A stretch of DNA of 64,000 nucleotides from an uncultured Clostridium sp. (GTDB lineage Bacteria > Bacillota > Clostridia > Lachnospirales > Lachnospiraceae): NCBI GenBank assembly GCA_902496665.1, contig CABVBU010000005.1, positions 1 through 64,000 of the forward strand, read 5' to 3'. Below are positions 26,076-34,444 of the stretch, piece after piece; the first letter of the stretch is position 1; the number at the start of each line of letters is the position of its first letter. Under the pieces are notes generated by a model that saw nothing but the letters and a program-made list of their open reading frames with translations, did not search any database and was not told where the DNA came from. The position numbers and the translations under genes are program-made.

Positions 26076-28535
26076 TTATCTCGCAATCTCATTTCTATCT
26101 GCCAGCAGTACCTCCAGGATTCCATCCGCCGTGTAATCGGAAGCCGTCAGGGCATTCGTGACCCCATATTCTGCCAGAACTGCCGCCGTCACCTTTCCGA
26201 TGCAGACTGGGCGCACCGTTTCAAACAGGGCCATCGCTTCCGCCTCCCGGCCCGCGAAGAATCCGCGGACGCCGGAACCGCTCTCGAATGTGATATAGTC
26301 CGCGTGTTTAAGTCTCGCGAGCTCCGTCTGTTCCACCTGGATATCGTAGACCGGAATATCGTCAAACGCATATCCATGTTCCGCAAATATCTCCGTGAGG
26401 ACCTTCGATCCCTGCTTTGCCCGAGGGATCAGAAGTTTTTCTGCTGCTGTACACAAACTGGCATTTTCCAAACCGCAGCACTTTCCTGTTCCAGAAGTTT
26501 CCGCATCCTCTTCTAATCGTCTCACAAGTCCATCCGCAAGGGCCTTCGTCGTATATTCCTCCGGGATAAAGTCCGGCGTAATTCCGACGCTCTCTAGGTA
26601 TTCCCCGGTTCCGCGTCCGACAGCCGCAAACTTTAACGCGCCAAGTTTTCTGAGATCCACATGTCTCTCTCTCATCCGCTCAAAGAAGATCCGGACCGCG
26701 TTCCGGCTCGTAAAGACCACCCAGCTGTACCGGGAAAGACCCGCAAATGCCTGATCCAGGCGCTCCATCGGTTCCCGCACCACAAGGGATTCTCCAGCCC
26801 GGATGGTCTTCGCGCCCTCATCGGACAGGCGGCTCATGATCCGTCCGCCGACGCCTTCTGTTCCGGTGACTCCCACCGTGATTCCGGTGAGTGTCCCCGG
26901 CACCATGGACGTAAAGTGGAATGCACAGACCTCGCCCACAGCGATGATTCCAGGAGGCGTCAGTCCCGCCTTTCTCACAGCCCCAGGAAGATCCTTTAAG
27001 GATGCCCGGACAACACGCATTCTGGAGAGCGTTCCGTCTGTCACAACGGCAGCAGGCGTCTCCCCGTCCTTTCCGCCGTCCATGAGCCGCTTCACGATCT
27101 CCTCAAGGTTCGAGAGTCCCATGAGAAAGATCAGGGTTCCCGGAAGCTTCGCGTACAGGCTGTAATCCCCAGAAAGTCCTTCACCGCCTTCATGGGAAAT
27201 ATGCCCTGTGAAAACATGGAAATCTCTCGCGATATTCCGGTGGGTGACAGGAATTCCAGCCGCCTCCAGCGCTCCGATCGCAGAGGTGACGCCAGGAATC
27301 ACTTCATAGGAGATTCCCGCCTCCGTGAGTGCCTGGATTTCCTCGCCTCCGCGTCCGAACACAAAGGGATCTCCACCCTTTAACCGGACAACGCGTTTTC
27401 CCTCCAGTGCCTTCTCCACCAGGATCCGGTTGATCTCCGACTGCTTTTTGATATGATGTCCTGCTTCTTTTCCCACATAAATCCGCTCGCAGTCCTCCGG
27501 CACCATGGAGAGCAGTTCCTCGGAGCCAAGCCGGTCATAGACAAGAACCTCCGCTGCCTTTAACGTCTGCTGTCCCTTCACTGTGATAAGGCTGCCGTTT
27601 CCAGGACCTGCTCCCACAAGATATGCCTTTCCAGCGGGAATATCCCCCGCGGTTCCCTGTTTCACGAGAAGTTCCGCAAGCTTCATGGAATCCTCCGGCG
27701 CTCCGGAGACCTTTGTACGGATCACTCCGCTCTTTGCCTCCCGCATAAGGTCCATCCGGAACAGCCCATTCTCTTCCTTCGCGTACACGCCAACCGCCGC
27801 GGTGCAGCCGGCGCCTAAAAGGCGCAGCACTTTTCTCTCCGCGAACAGTGCCCGTTCCGCTTCTCTATCATTAAATTTTTCCAGTATTTCCAGAACATCG
27901 CTGCCTTTTTTCGCCTCCACAGCGATGATTCCCTGGCCGCCCGCCGGAATGAAGGTCTCCGGGTCAAGAAACTCAAAGGAAAATCTCGGATCCTCAAAAA
28001 GTCCCAGCCTCGAGAGTCCCGCCGCAGCCAGGATGATCCCGTCATACTCCCCCCGGTACAGCTTCTCAAGTCTCGTATCAACGTTTCCGCGGAGCAGGCG
28101 GCATTCCACATCCCCGTGCTCCATGATCTGCACCTGGCGTCTCGGACTTCCCGTTCCAATGATCCTGGGACTCCGCTCCGGAGTACGACCCTTTACCGTC
28201 ACAAAGACATCCCTCGGATCTTCCCGCTTTAAGACGGCACCGATACAGAGCCCGTCGCTCAAGTCCATTGGCATGTCCTTCGCACTGTGGACCGCAAGAT
28301 CAATGTCCCCGTTTAAGAGGGACTGCTCAAACTCCTCCACGAAGGCACCTTTTCCTCCGAATGCCACCAGGGATGTCTTTAAGATCTTGTCGCCCTTTGT
28401 CATCAGGGGAACCAGCTCACACTTCACCTCCGGACATACGGCCTCGATTGCCTCCGCCACCATGTTTGTCTGCACAAGCGCCAGCCTGCTCTTTCGTGTT
28501 CCGATCCGGACCGTTCGGCGTTTTATTGCTTCCAT
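26076..28535 (-). CDS. hemC-cobA-hemD: Trifunctional HemC-CobA-HemD fusion
   Basis: An 819-residue fusion covering porphobilinogen to precorrin-2. Residues 8-297 are hydroxymethylbilane synthase (IGTRKSRLALVQT, HSAKDMPMDL, and the dipyrromethane cofactor Cys C244 in LLGAGCTAAVG). Residues 302-545 are uroporphyrinogen-III C-methyltransferase (LVGAGPGNGSLITVKG, LKGGDPFVFGRGGEE, EVIPGVTSAIGALEAAGIP). Residues 552-819 are uroporphyrinogen-III synthase (FTSRNAVRIFFERM, AVGRGTGEYLESVGI, FESGSGVRGF). HemD-CobA fusions are common in Clostridia; the added HemC is less so. The HemD part has a Cys-containing insert near 680-705. Three nucleotides separate it from cbiL. Confidence 0.93.
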   Translation of the reverse strand: MEAIKRRTVRIGTRKSRLALVQTNMVAEAIEAVCPEVKCELVPLMTKGDKILKTSLVAFGGKGAFVEEFEQSLLNGDIDLAVHSAKDMPMDLSDGLCIGAVLKREDPRDVFVTVKGRTPERSPRIIGTGSPRRQVQIMEHGDVECRLLRGNVDTRLEKLYRGEYDGIILAAAGLSRLGLFEDPRFSFEFLDPETFIPAGGQGIIAVEAKKGSDVLEILEKFNDREAERALFAERKVLRLLGAGCTAAVGVYAKEENGLFRMDLMREAKSGVIRTKVSGAPEDSMKLAELLVKQGTAGDIPAGKAYLVGAGPGNGSLITVKGQQTLKAAEVLVYDRLGSEELLSMVPEDCERIYVGKEAGHHIKKQSEINRILVEKALEGKRVVRLKGGDPFVFGRGGEEIQALTEAGISYEVIPGVTSAIGALEAAGIPVTHRNIARDFHVFTGHISHEGGEGLSGDYSLYAKLPGTLIFLMGLSNLEEIVKRLMDGGKDGETPAAVVTDGTLSRMRVVRASLKDLPGAVRKAGLTPPGIIAVGEVCAFHFTSMVPGTLTGITVGVTGTEGVGGRIMSRLSDEGAKTIRAGESLVVREPMERLDQAFAGLSRYSWVVFTSRNAVRIFFERMRERHVDLRKLGALKFAAVGRGTGEYLESVGITPDFIPEEYTTKALADGLVRRLEEDAETSGTGKCCGLENASLCTAAEKLLIPRAKQGSKVLTEIFAEHGYAFDDIPVYDIQVEQTELARLKHADYITFESGSGVRGFFAGREAEAMALFETVRPVCIGKVTAAVLAEYGVTNALTASDYTADGILEVLLADRNEIAR

Positions 28536-28538
28536 CCT

Positions 28539-29231
28539 TTACTGTTCCTCCCTGTCTTTTGCGATAATAAGGGAATAATATCCCGCGTCCTCCGGGATAT
28601 CGGCGGCACTCCGTACCAGCCGCTCACCGTCCATCCCACAGTTTTCCACCATCCAGGCAGGACACTCCGTGAGAAGAAGCTCCTGCTTCACATCCGCAAT
28701 CTTTTTCCCGGATTTCATTAAGATCTTTGTTCCAGAAAGCTTCAGCCCAGCCTCCACCGGATAGGAGCCCGGCAGGATATGGATGGACTCCGCCTTCTCT
28801 CCCAGGGAGATCCCGAGCTTTGCCGCCGCCGCGCAGAAGGACGGGACTCCGTTAACCAGGACAGACTCGTATCCCAGATCCAGAAGTTTTTTATGGACAT
28901 AGCCGTACGTAGAGTAGACCGTCACATCCCCCAGTGTCAGAAACGCGATGGTCTTTCCCTGATCCATGAGAGCTGACAGGCTCTTTACCGCCGCCTCATG
29001 ACTCTCCTTCAGCACCGTCTCGTTCTTTGTCATCGGGAATACCACAGGGATGATCTCCTTTTTCTCGATCTCAGGGACCGCCCCCAGAGCGATCTGATAC
29101 GCGGTACATGTCTCTTTTTCTTTCCCCGGAATCGCGATCACGTCTGCCTCCCGGATCAGGCGCACCGCCTTCAATGTCATAAGCTCCGGATCCCCCGGTC
29201 CCACTCCGATTCCATAGATCTTTCCCTGCAT
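28539..29231 (-). CDS. cbiL: Cobalt-precorrin-2 C20-methyltransferase
   Basis: A 230-residue tetrapyrrole methylase, first gene of the cobalamin transcript. Motifs are YGIGVGPGDPELMTLKAVR, AFLTLGDVTVYSTYGYV, VNGVPSFCAAAAKLG and SGTKILMKSGK. The start is ATG 29231 (MQGKIYGIG) with AGGAG 6 nt upstream; ten more codons are open upstream but lack a site. Confidence 0.95.
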   Translation of the reverse strand: MQGKIYGIGVGPGDPELMTLKAVRLIREADVIAIPGKEKETCTAYQIALGAVPEIEKKEIIPVVFPMTKNETVLKESHEAAVKSLSALMDQGKTIAFLTLGDVTVYSTYGYVHKKLLDLGYESVLVNGVPSFCAAAAKLGISLGEKAESIHILPGSYPVEAGLKLSGTKILMKSGKKIADVKQELLLTECPAWMVENCGMDGERLVRSAADIPEDAGYYSLIIAKDREEQ

Positions 29232-29270
29232 GTTGTTCTCCTTTATGTCCTGTTTCTTCAATTCTGTGCA

Positions 29271-29300
29271 ATCTTACCAGCCTTTCCGGCTGACATGCAA
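29271..29300 (-). promoter_or_regulatory. Possible promoter for the cobalamin operon
   Basis: Minus strand TTGCAT, 18 bp, TAAGAT, 40 nt before cbiL. A small hairpin (CAGCC-GGAAA-GGCTG) fills the spacer. The whole gap back to the preceding gene is only 96 nt, too short for a cobalamin riboswitch. Confidence 0.3.
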
Positions 29301-29327
29301 TCCACCTTCAGATTCTGCCGCACATCT

Positions 29328-30131
29328 CTATTCGCCGTTAAAATTTCCCTGAAAAGCTTCCGGCATCGGTCCTTTTCCTCTCAGGTATGTAAGCAGATCG
29401 CTTAAAAGTTCTGCTCCTTTAAGGACTGCCTCATGAAATTCGTGCTCCAAATGGTCTGTGATAGCCTCACAGCCCGGTGTTGGCTGTTTCCTCATAAACA
29501 TGCCGTGAATGACCCCATAGCTTCCCGTAAAACGCAGGAGGAAGCAGCAGAACCGTTTCGTGCGCTCGCTCGAGTTGATAAACAGCCGGTTCATGGTCCG
29601 AAAACTCATGATCGCCTTTGCCACCTTGATGGGATCCTCATCGAAAAGCCTCGATGATGCCCGCACGGTCTGGGCTGTGATCTTTAAATGGCAGGTGAGG
29701 TTCGAGTGCAGCGGACGCATATGTTCCCGCTCCAAAAGTCTCCGTTCTAACTCCGTCTCGATCTCCGCGTGGGTGATTCCGGTCCGCTTCTCCTCTGCGT
29801 TCACGTAAGCGTGGACGCGGTTGTCGAGACAGAAATGGCAGGCAACACCCATGAGATACGCGATCATCTCGTCTCTCTCGTCCTTTGTCTCGGCCTCACG
29901 TACCAACATCCGGCCACGTTCCATGAGCTTTGCAGCTGGTTCGCCGTGCATTCGCACGCCTTTCTGGTTTACCTTGTTTTTTCCAAGTGCCTTGTAAAAG
30001 AACAGGATATCCGGCCCGTGAACCCCTAAAAGAAAGCAGTACCGCTCCTTCTTTATGATCCGTTTAATGACCGGATCGGCCTCCATATATACTTTTCTCC
30101 CGTATAGATCATGCGCAAATGCTGCCGGCAT
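29328..30131 (-). CDS. Zinc-dependent phospholipase C family protein
   Basis: A 267-residue alpha-helical protein with the His/Asp pattern of the zinc-dependent phospholipase C/S1-P1-like family: FAHDLYG near the start, LLGVHGPDILFFY, MGVACHFCLDNRVHAY, ITHAEIETELERRLL. No signal peptide is visible, so it is probably cytoplasmic, unlike secreted clostridial alpha-toxins. Such proteins are widespread in Lachnospiraceae with no defined substrate. The start is ATG 30131 (MPAAFAHDLYG), with AAGGAG 9 nt upstream; the frame is open for 32 more codons but without a site. It lies between serS and the cobalamin operon on the same strand; a functional link is not evident. Confidence 0.78.
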   Translation of the reverse strand: MPAAFAHDLYGRKVYMEADPVIKRIIKKERYCFLLGVHGPDILFFYKALGKNKVNQKGVRMHGEPAAKLMERGRMLVREAETKDERDEMIAYLMGVACHFCLDNRVHAYVNAEEKRTGITHAEIETELERRLLEREHMRPLHSNLTCHLKITAQTVRASSRLFDEDPIKVAKAIMSFRTMNRLFINSSERTKRFCCFLLRFTGSYGVIHGMFMRKQPTPGCEAITDHLEHEFHEAVLKGAELLSDLLTYLRGKGPMPEAFQGNFNGE

Positions 30132-30258
30132 GGATCTCATCTCCTTCGTAATATGCTCTGCATAACAAAAATCCCGGTTATTCTGACAGTTCCCGGAGCT
30201 GTCATGCAACTGAAAAAGCTGTGACAAAATGAATCGCCACAGCTTTACAAATCCTTAT

Positions 30259-31539
30259 TTATTTGATCTCTGTCTTTCCGCCCATATACGGTCTTAAGAC
30301 TTCCGGAATTCTTACAGAACCATCTGCCTGTAAGTTGTTCTCAAGGAAGGCGATCAGCATTCTCGGCGGAGCCACAACTGTGTTATTTAAGGTATGTGCG
30401 AAATATTTCTTTCCGTCCGGTCCGTTTACACGGATTCTTAAACGTCTTGCCTGAGCGTCACCAAGGTTGGAACAGCTTCCTACCTCGAAGTACTTTTTCT
30501 GTCTCGGGGACCATGCCTCAACGTCGACAGATTTTACCTTCAGGTCAGCAAGGTCACCGGAGCAGCACTCTAAGGTACGAACCGGGATGTCCATGGAGCG
30601 GAACAGATCTACCGTGTTCTGCCATAACTTGTCGAACCACATCTTGGATTCTTCCGGCTTGCAGACAACAATCATCTCCTGCTTCTCGAACTGGTGGATA
30701 CGGTATACGCCGCGCTCCTCGATGCCGTGTGCGCCTTTCTCCTTACGGAAGCACGGAGAATAGCTTGTTAAGGTCTTCGGAAGTTCCTCTTCCGGAATGA
30801 TCTGGTCGATGAATTTACCGATCATGGAGTGCTCACTTGTACCGATGAGGTAGAGATCCTCGCCCTCGATCTTGTACATCATAGCGTCCATCTCAGCGAA
30901 GCTCATAACGCCTGTGACAACGTCGCTGCGGATCATAAACGGCGGTACACAGTATGTGAATCCACGGTCGATCATAAAGTCTCTTGCGTATGCGATCACT
31001 GCGGAGTGAAGTCTTGCGATATCGCCCATTAAGTAGTAGAAACCGTTTCCGGCAACTCTTCTTGCGGAGTCGAGGTCGATGCCGTTGAATCTCTCCATGA
31101 TCTCTGTGTGGTACGGGATCTCAAAATCCGGAACAACCGGCTCGCCGTACTTCTGGACTTCTACGTTCTCGCTGTCATCTTTACCGATCGGTACGGACGG
31201 ATCGATGATGTTCGGGATCGTCATCATAATCTTCTTGATGCGCTCCTCGAGATCTTTTTCTTTCTCCTCCAGCTCAGCAAGGTGGTCGGAGGCTGCTGTA
31301 ACCTGTTTCTTAACTTCCTCAGCCTCTTCCTTCTTTCCCTGTCCCATCAATGCGCCGATCTGCTTGGAGATCTTGTTTCTGCTTGCGCGAAGGTCATCAG
31401 CCTCTTTCTTTACTTTTCTGTTCTCCTCGTCCAGTTCGATCACTTCATCTACCAACGGAAGCTTTGCGTCCTGGAATTTATTCCGGATATTCTGCTTTAC
31501 GATTTCCGGATTCTCTCTTACAAATCTTAAATCTAACAT
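30259..31539 (-). CDS. serS: Serine--tRNA ligase
   Basis: A 426-residue class II aminoacyl-tRNA synthetase. Residues 25-105 form the long antiparallel coiled coil that grips tRNA-Ser (VDEVIELDEENRKVKKEADDL onward). The catalytic domain has motif 1 near PFMIRSDVVTG, motif 2 as SPCFRKEKGAHG, and motif 3 in NTVVAPPRMLIAFLEN. The 144-nt upstream gap contains no T-box motif. Confidence 0.97.
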   Translation of the reverse strand: MLDLRFVRENPEIVKQNIRNKFQDAKLPLVDEVIELDEENRKVKKEADDLRASRNKISKQIGALMGQGKKEEAEEVKKQVTAASDHLAELEEKEKDLEERIKKIMMTIPNIIDPSVPIGKDDSENVEVQKYGEPVVPDFEIPYHTEIMERFNGIDLDSARRVAGNGFYYLMGDIARLHSAVIAYARDFMIDRGFTYCVPPFMIRSDVVTGVMSFAEMDAMMYKIEGEDLYLIGTSEHSMIGKFIDQIIPEEELPKTLTSYSPCFRKEKGAHGIEERGVYRIHQFEKQEMIVVCKPEESKMWFDKLWQNTVDLFRSMDIPVRTLECCSGDLADLKVKSVDVEAWSPRQKKYFEVGSCSNLGDAQARRLRIRVNGPDGKKYFAHTLNNTVVAPPRMLIAFLENNLQADGSVRIPEVLRPYMGGKTEIK

Positions 31540-31669
31540 GAGCTTTTCTCCTTATTCTGTAACGGTTTCATCTCTTTACGGTTAAGTCCATGCAGAAAAT
31601 GGCAGACTTGACCGCTTTCCCTTGTAAAACACGCTTTGGTAAAAATATATCATATTTCTTCAAGAAAAG

Positions 31670-31690
31670 AAAGGGGATTTCCCCTACTTT
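31670..31690 (-). terminator. Short hairpin over the pyridoxamine kinase stop codon
   Basis: AGGGG-AAAT-CCCCT followed by TTTCTTTTC on the minus strand. It is a small possible terminator between the kinase gene and serS. Confidence 0.4.
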
Positions 31691-32511
31691 TTTATCAGTT
31701 TGCCAAGAATCTTCTCAAAGCAGACACCGTTCGCGTGGGGGATCTGCTCCTCATCGGAAACTTTGATGCACTCTTTCACGAATCCTGCTGCCTGGGCGAC
31801 CGCCTCGGGGAGAGACTTTCCGTTTAAAAGCGCTCCCACCACCACGGATGAGAAGACATCGCCGGTTCCCGGGCGCTCGCCGCCGGAGGACTTTGTACGG
31901 ATAAACTTTGCATCGTACTGCCCCTGTTCCAGGACCACGTTCGTGTAGTAGCTTCCCTCCCGGACTCCTGTTATGACAACAGATTTCGCGCCCATGAGCC
32001 GCAGCATCATCGCCATATTTAAGAGTTCTTTTCTCGTCCAGTTTTCTTCTTTATACGGGGTGTCTGTGAGGATACAGCACTCCGTGACGTTCGGCAGTAC
32101 CACATCCGCCATGCAGACGAGCTCCTTCATCTGCTCGCACATCTCAGGTGTGTAAGTCTCGTAAGCATGTCCATGGTCTCCCATCACCGGATCCACAACA
32201 ACGAATGTTTTCTCTGCATCTAATTTCTGGATGATGTCCATGACGATCTCAATCTGCGCTTCCGATCCGAGAAAGCCGGTCACGATCGCGTCGAAGGAAA
32301 GTCCGAGTTCCTTCCATTTGTCTGTATATGGGATCATTTTCTCCGTGTAGTCATCAAAGAAATACACCGGAAATTCCGTATGGTTCGAGAGGATCGCCGT
32401 CGGCACCGGACAGCACTGATGGCCCATAGCGGATAAAACAGGAATAGCCACTGTTAATGAACAGCGGCCATAACCTGAAAGATCATTGATCACAGCAATT
32501 TTCTTCTGCAT
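31684..32511 (-). CDS. Pyridoxamine/pyridoxal kinase
   Basis: A 275-residue ribokinase-fold kinase that phosphorylates B6 vitamers in the salvage pathway. It shows AVINDLSGYGRCSLTVAIPV at the N-terminus, FVVVDPVMGDHG in the centre, VLPNVTECC, and the anion-hole/catalytic segment GGERPGTGDVFSSVVVGAL. The start is ATG 32511 (MQKKIAVIND); 24 more codons are open upstream but begin without a site. Its neighbour is an ECF S-component that is probably a B6-family importer, so the two may form a salvage module. The 169-nt gap before the kinase holds a 6-base-arm inverted repeat (TAACAT/ATGTTA) at 32595-32608. Confidence 0.9.
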   Translation of the reverse strand: MQKKIAVINDLSGYGRCSLTVAIPVLSAMGHQCCPVPTAILSNHTEFPVYFFDDYTEKMIPYTDKWKELGLSFDAIVTGFLGSEAQIEIVMDIIQKLDAEKTFVVVDPVMGDHGHAYETYTPEMCEQMKELVCMADVVLPNVTECCILTDTPYKEENWTRKELLNMAMMLRLMGAKSVVITGVREGSYYTNVVLEQGQYDAKFIRTKSSGGERPGTGDVFSSVVVGALLNGKSLPEAVAQAAGFVKECIKVSDEEQIPHANGVCFEKILGKLIKK

Positions 32512-32680
32512 AGGTTTATCTTCCAATCTTCCTGCTTCCGCAGTATATCGGCTGCTCACATGCAGGAGTTTTTTACTGCCCACATGCGATGCACTAACAT
32601 CTATGTTACACTGCAGAATTTATTTTTCTTAGTTTTAATTTGCTTTTTATAGCTCTTTTCTTACTTTCCCTCTTCAGTAC

Positions 32681-33271
32681 TTAAGCTCTCTCAGCAGCAA
32701 TAAAACCGGCTTTCTTTAACGCTGGGCGAAGTGCCGAGTAGAGAACGACTGCGATCACAGAGTTGATCACCGCATTGATGATCGTGGTGTAAGTTGTGAT
32801 TGCTAACAGTGCCTTGATCGCGGATGCTGCTTTGTCAGCGTTCGGGAATAATAAGGTATACCATACATACTTTAATGCCGGCTCAAAGAAGCAGTTGAAA
32901 CCGAGACCGCACACAGCAGCGATCGCAGACCAGCGGATCACATAGGCGTGGTCATGTTCATCGGAAAGCTTTGCGATCTTGTGTGCAACAAGGCCGACGA
33001 TAAGACCGATCACAAGCTTCGTGATAAAGGTTCTCGGTGCGGATGCCGCATAACCGCCGACGATATCAGCGATAGATAAACCGACAGCGCCGGAAAGTCC
33101 GCCATATACACCGCCGAGAAGGTACGCGGAAAGTACAACAAAGGCATTGCCGATATGGATCTTTGTTCCGCTGGCTGAGATCGCCGGGAACACGGCATAT
33201 CCGATATAGCAGAGCGCAGCCATCAGGCCAGCCTGCGCAATTTTCATTAACTGTCCATTCTTTTCTTTCAT
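32681..33271 (-). CDS. ECF transporter S component, probably for a B6 vitamer
   Basis: A 196-residue hydrophobic protein with about six membrane helices and the layout of energy-coupling-factor substrate-binding subunits: AQAGLMAALCYIGYAVFP, GNAFVVLSAYLLGGVYGGLSG, then SIADIVGGY and TFITKLVIGLIVGLVAHK. The ECF ATPases and T subunit must come from elsewhere. Its place before a pyridoxamine kinase suggests pyridoxine or another B6 vitamer as substrate (PdxU-type); thiN upstream makes a thiamine precursor an alternative. TGGAC-type repeats upstream suggest control by a MocR/PdxR regulator. Confidence 0.82.
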   Translation of the reverse strand: MKEKNGQLMKIAQAGLMAALCYIGYAVFPAISASGTKIHIGNAFVVLSAYLLGGVYGGLSGAVGLSIADIVGGYAASAPRTFITKLVIGLIVGLVAHKIAKLSDEHDHAYVIRWSAIAAVCGLGFNCFFEPALKYVWYTLLFPNADKAASAIKALLAITTYTTIINAVINSVIAVVLYSALRPALKKAGFIAAERA

Positions 33272-33406
33272 AAGTAAGATCTCCCCTCATGTGTTACTGA
33301 CAGTTGAGGCCTCTCATGACGTATCAGAAAGTATCTGCCTAATCATCCAGAAATTGTCTCTTCTGTCTTGTCATCCATGGTAACACGCATGTGGATTGTA
33401 TGAAAT

Positions 33407-33486
33407 GTCCAGTTTTGTTTTTTTTATACAGTCCAGTAAATTACTTCCAGCCTCAAATTTGAATCTTACGCATAATTGTCCAGTAG
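33407..33486 (-). promoter_or_regulatory. Three TGGAC direct repeats before the S-component gene
   Basis: On the minus strand ACTGGAC-type boxes occur at 33407-33414, 33431-33438 and about 33478-33486, all in the same orientation and 24 and 47 nt apart. Two of them read ACTGGACTGTAT-like and AACTGGACATTT-like. They resemble the AAAGTGGWCTA-type direct repeats bound by MocR/PdxR regulators of B6 genes. The remainder of the 242-nt gap shows nothing else. Confidence 0.45.
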
Positions 33487-33513
33487 ATCTGCGCTTTTCC
33501 TGCAATGTTCCTT

Positions 33514-34206
33514 TCAGTCTCTCGACTCCACGCAGATCAGGATTCCCTCCCGGAACGAAATCTCTGCCCGCTCCCCCGGAACCTCATTGCTGACGCAGAG
33601 GCTCGGGTTCCCTAAAATTGAGATATCCTTATTATGCAGCGGATACTTAAATCCATCCAGCGTGATTCCAAGAACTTTTTCCGTCAACGGCAGGAAAGAA
33701 ACATATTTTCCGTAGATATGATCCTTCAAAAAGACAGAATGTTCCCTATCATCCGGCGTCAGAAGAAAAATCCTGTTCTTCGCGTCGTATATCTCTATAA
33801 AAAGTCCGGCGTCCTTCGCCGCCCGCATCAGGTGGATATTGGAGAGTTCGTGATCCAGTCTCCCCCCGGTGGCTCCCAGCAGATGGGCGGTATGAAAACC
33901 GGCACGGAGTGCGGAGCGGACCGCAAGATCCGTGTCAGTTTCGTCCTTTTCCGGCTTGTGGACATCCGTCGCCCAGCCCTCTTTCTTTCGAAGTTCTTCC
34001 ATCCGCTCCAGCCCAAAGGTATCGAAATCCCCCACCGCAAGGTCGGGCACGAGCCCCAGATCCTCACAGACGGCAAGACCCGCGTCCACAGCGATCACAT
34101 AGGGATACTTCCGCTCCTTCACAAATTCCGCCGCAAATTTCCGGTCCGTCGGTCCGCCCGAAATGATCAGGCAGGCATCTGCCATTTCTCGTCTATCTGA
34201 ACTCAT
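33514..34206 (-). CDS. thiN: Thiamine pyrophosphokinase
   Basis: A 230-residue enzyme that converts thiamine and ATP to thiamine diphosphate. It shows CLIISGGPTDR, VIAVDAGLAVCEDLGLVPDLAVGDFDT and the substrate pocket LGATGGRLDHELSNI. The C-terminal beta-sandwich includes VSFLPLTEKVLGITLDGFKYPL. The start ATG 34206 has GAGGG 5 nt upstream; ATG 34185 is an alternative. In Bacillus the gene follows rpe directly; here a structured 238-nt gap lies between them. Confidence 0.93.
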   Translation of the reverse strand: MSSDRREMADACLIISGGPTDRKFAAEFVKERKYPYVIAVDAGLAVCEDLGLVPDLAVGDFDTFGLERMEELRKKEGWATDVHKPEKDETDTDLAVRSALRAGFHTAHLLGATGGRLDHELSNIHLMRAAKDAGLFIEIYDAKNRIFLLTPDDREHSVFLKDHIYGKYVSFLPLTEKVLGITLDGFKYPLHNKDISILGNPSLCVSNEVPGERAEISFREGILICVESRD

Positions 34207-34246
34207 ATGATCCCTCTCGCTCCTTTTCTGTTCATGTCGAACGTCC

Positions 34247-34414
34247 GTGAGACTTGACGCGTGATTCTGGTCAGAGAAGCTGCAAATTTGCTATTACTCA
34301 CCATCTAAACGAGGTGGGAGTCTTCTCGACAGAGATAAAATTTCAGCCATGCCGCCTCCCGGCCATATTTTATGGCATACGGAAAACACATGGCTGACAA
34401 ATGCGCACCCTCAC
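34247..34414 (-). ncRNA. Structured intergenic RNA candidate between rpe and thiN
   Basis: The gap can fold as a three-way structure on the minus strand. The outer stem pairs GTGAG with CTCAC (34410-34414 with 34247-34251). One arm has an 8-bp stem CAGCCATG/CATGGCTG (34344-34396) enclosing the hairpin GCCATA-TATGGC. The other pairs GTCGAGAAG with CTTCTC(T)GAC (34270-34330) and encloses CTC(C)CACC/GGTGAG and the palindrome GCAAATTTGC. It has no coding potential and no T-run. I find no TPP, T-box or other riboswitch consensus. It may be a leader of thiN or a separate RNA; orientation is inferred from flanking genes. Confidence 0.4.
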
Positions 34415-34444
34415 ATATACGCTTAAGTACACACGTTTTATTCA

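Noticed and set aside
27583..28578. 331-codon open frame on the plus strand opposite the hemC part of the fusion
   Set aside because: Shadow of a recognised enzyme; Ser/Arg-rich with no family features.
29232..29327. Cobalamin riboswitch before cbiL
   Set aside because: The gap is only 96 nt and has no B12 box; other gaps in the cluster also lack it.
31540..31683. T-box leader for serS
   Set aside because: No T-box sequence or specifier-loop layout; the gap is too short.
34207..34444. TPP riboswitch before thiN
   Set aside because: The CTGAGA and ACCTGA-type core elements are not present, although the region is structured.
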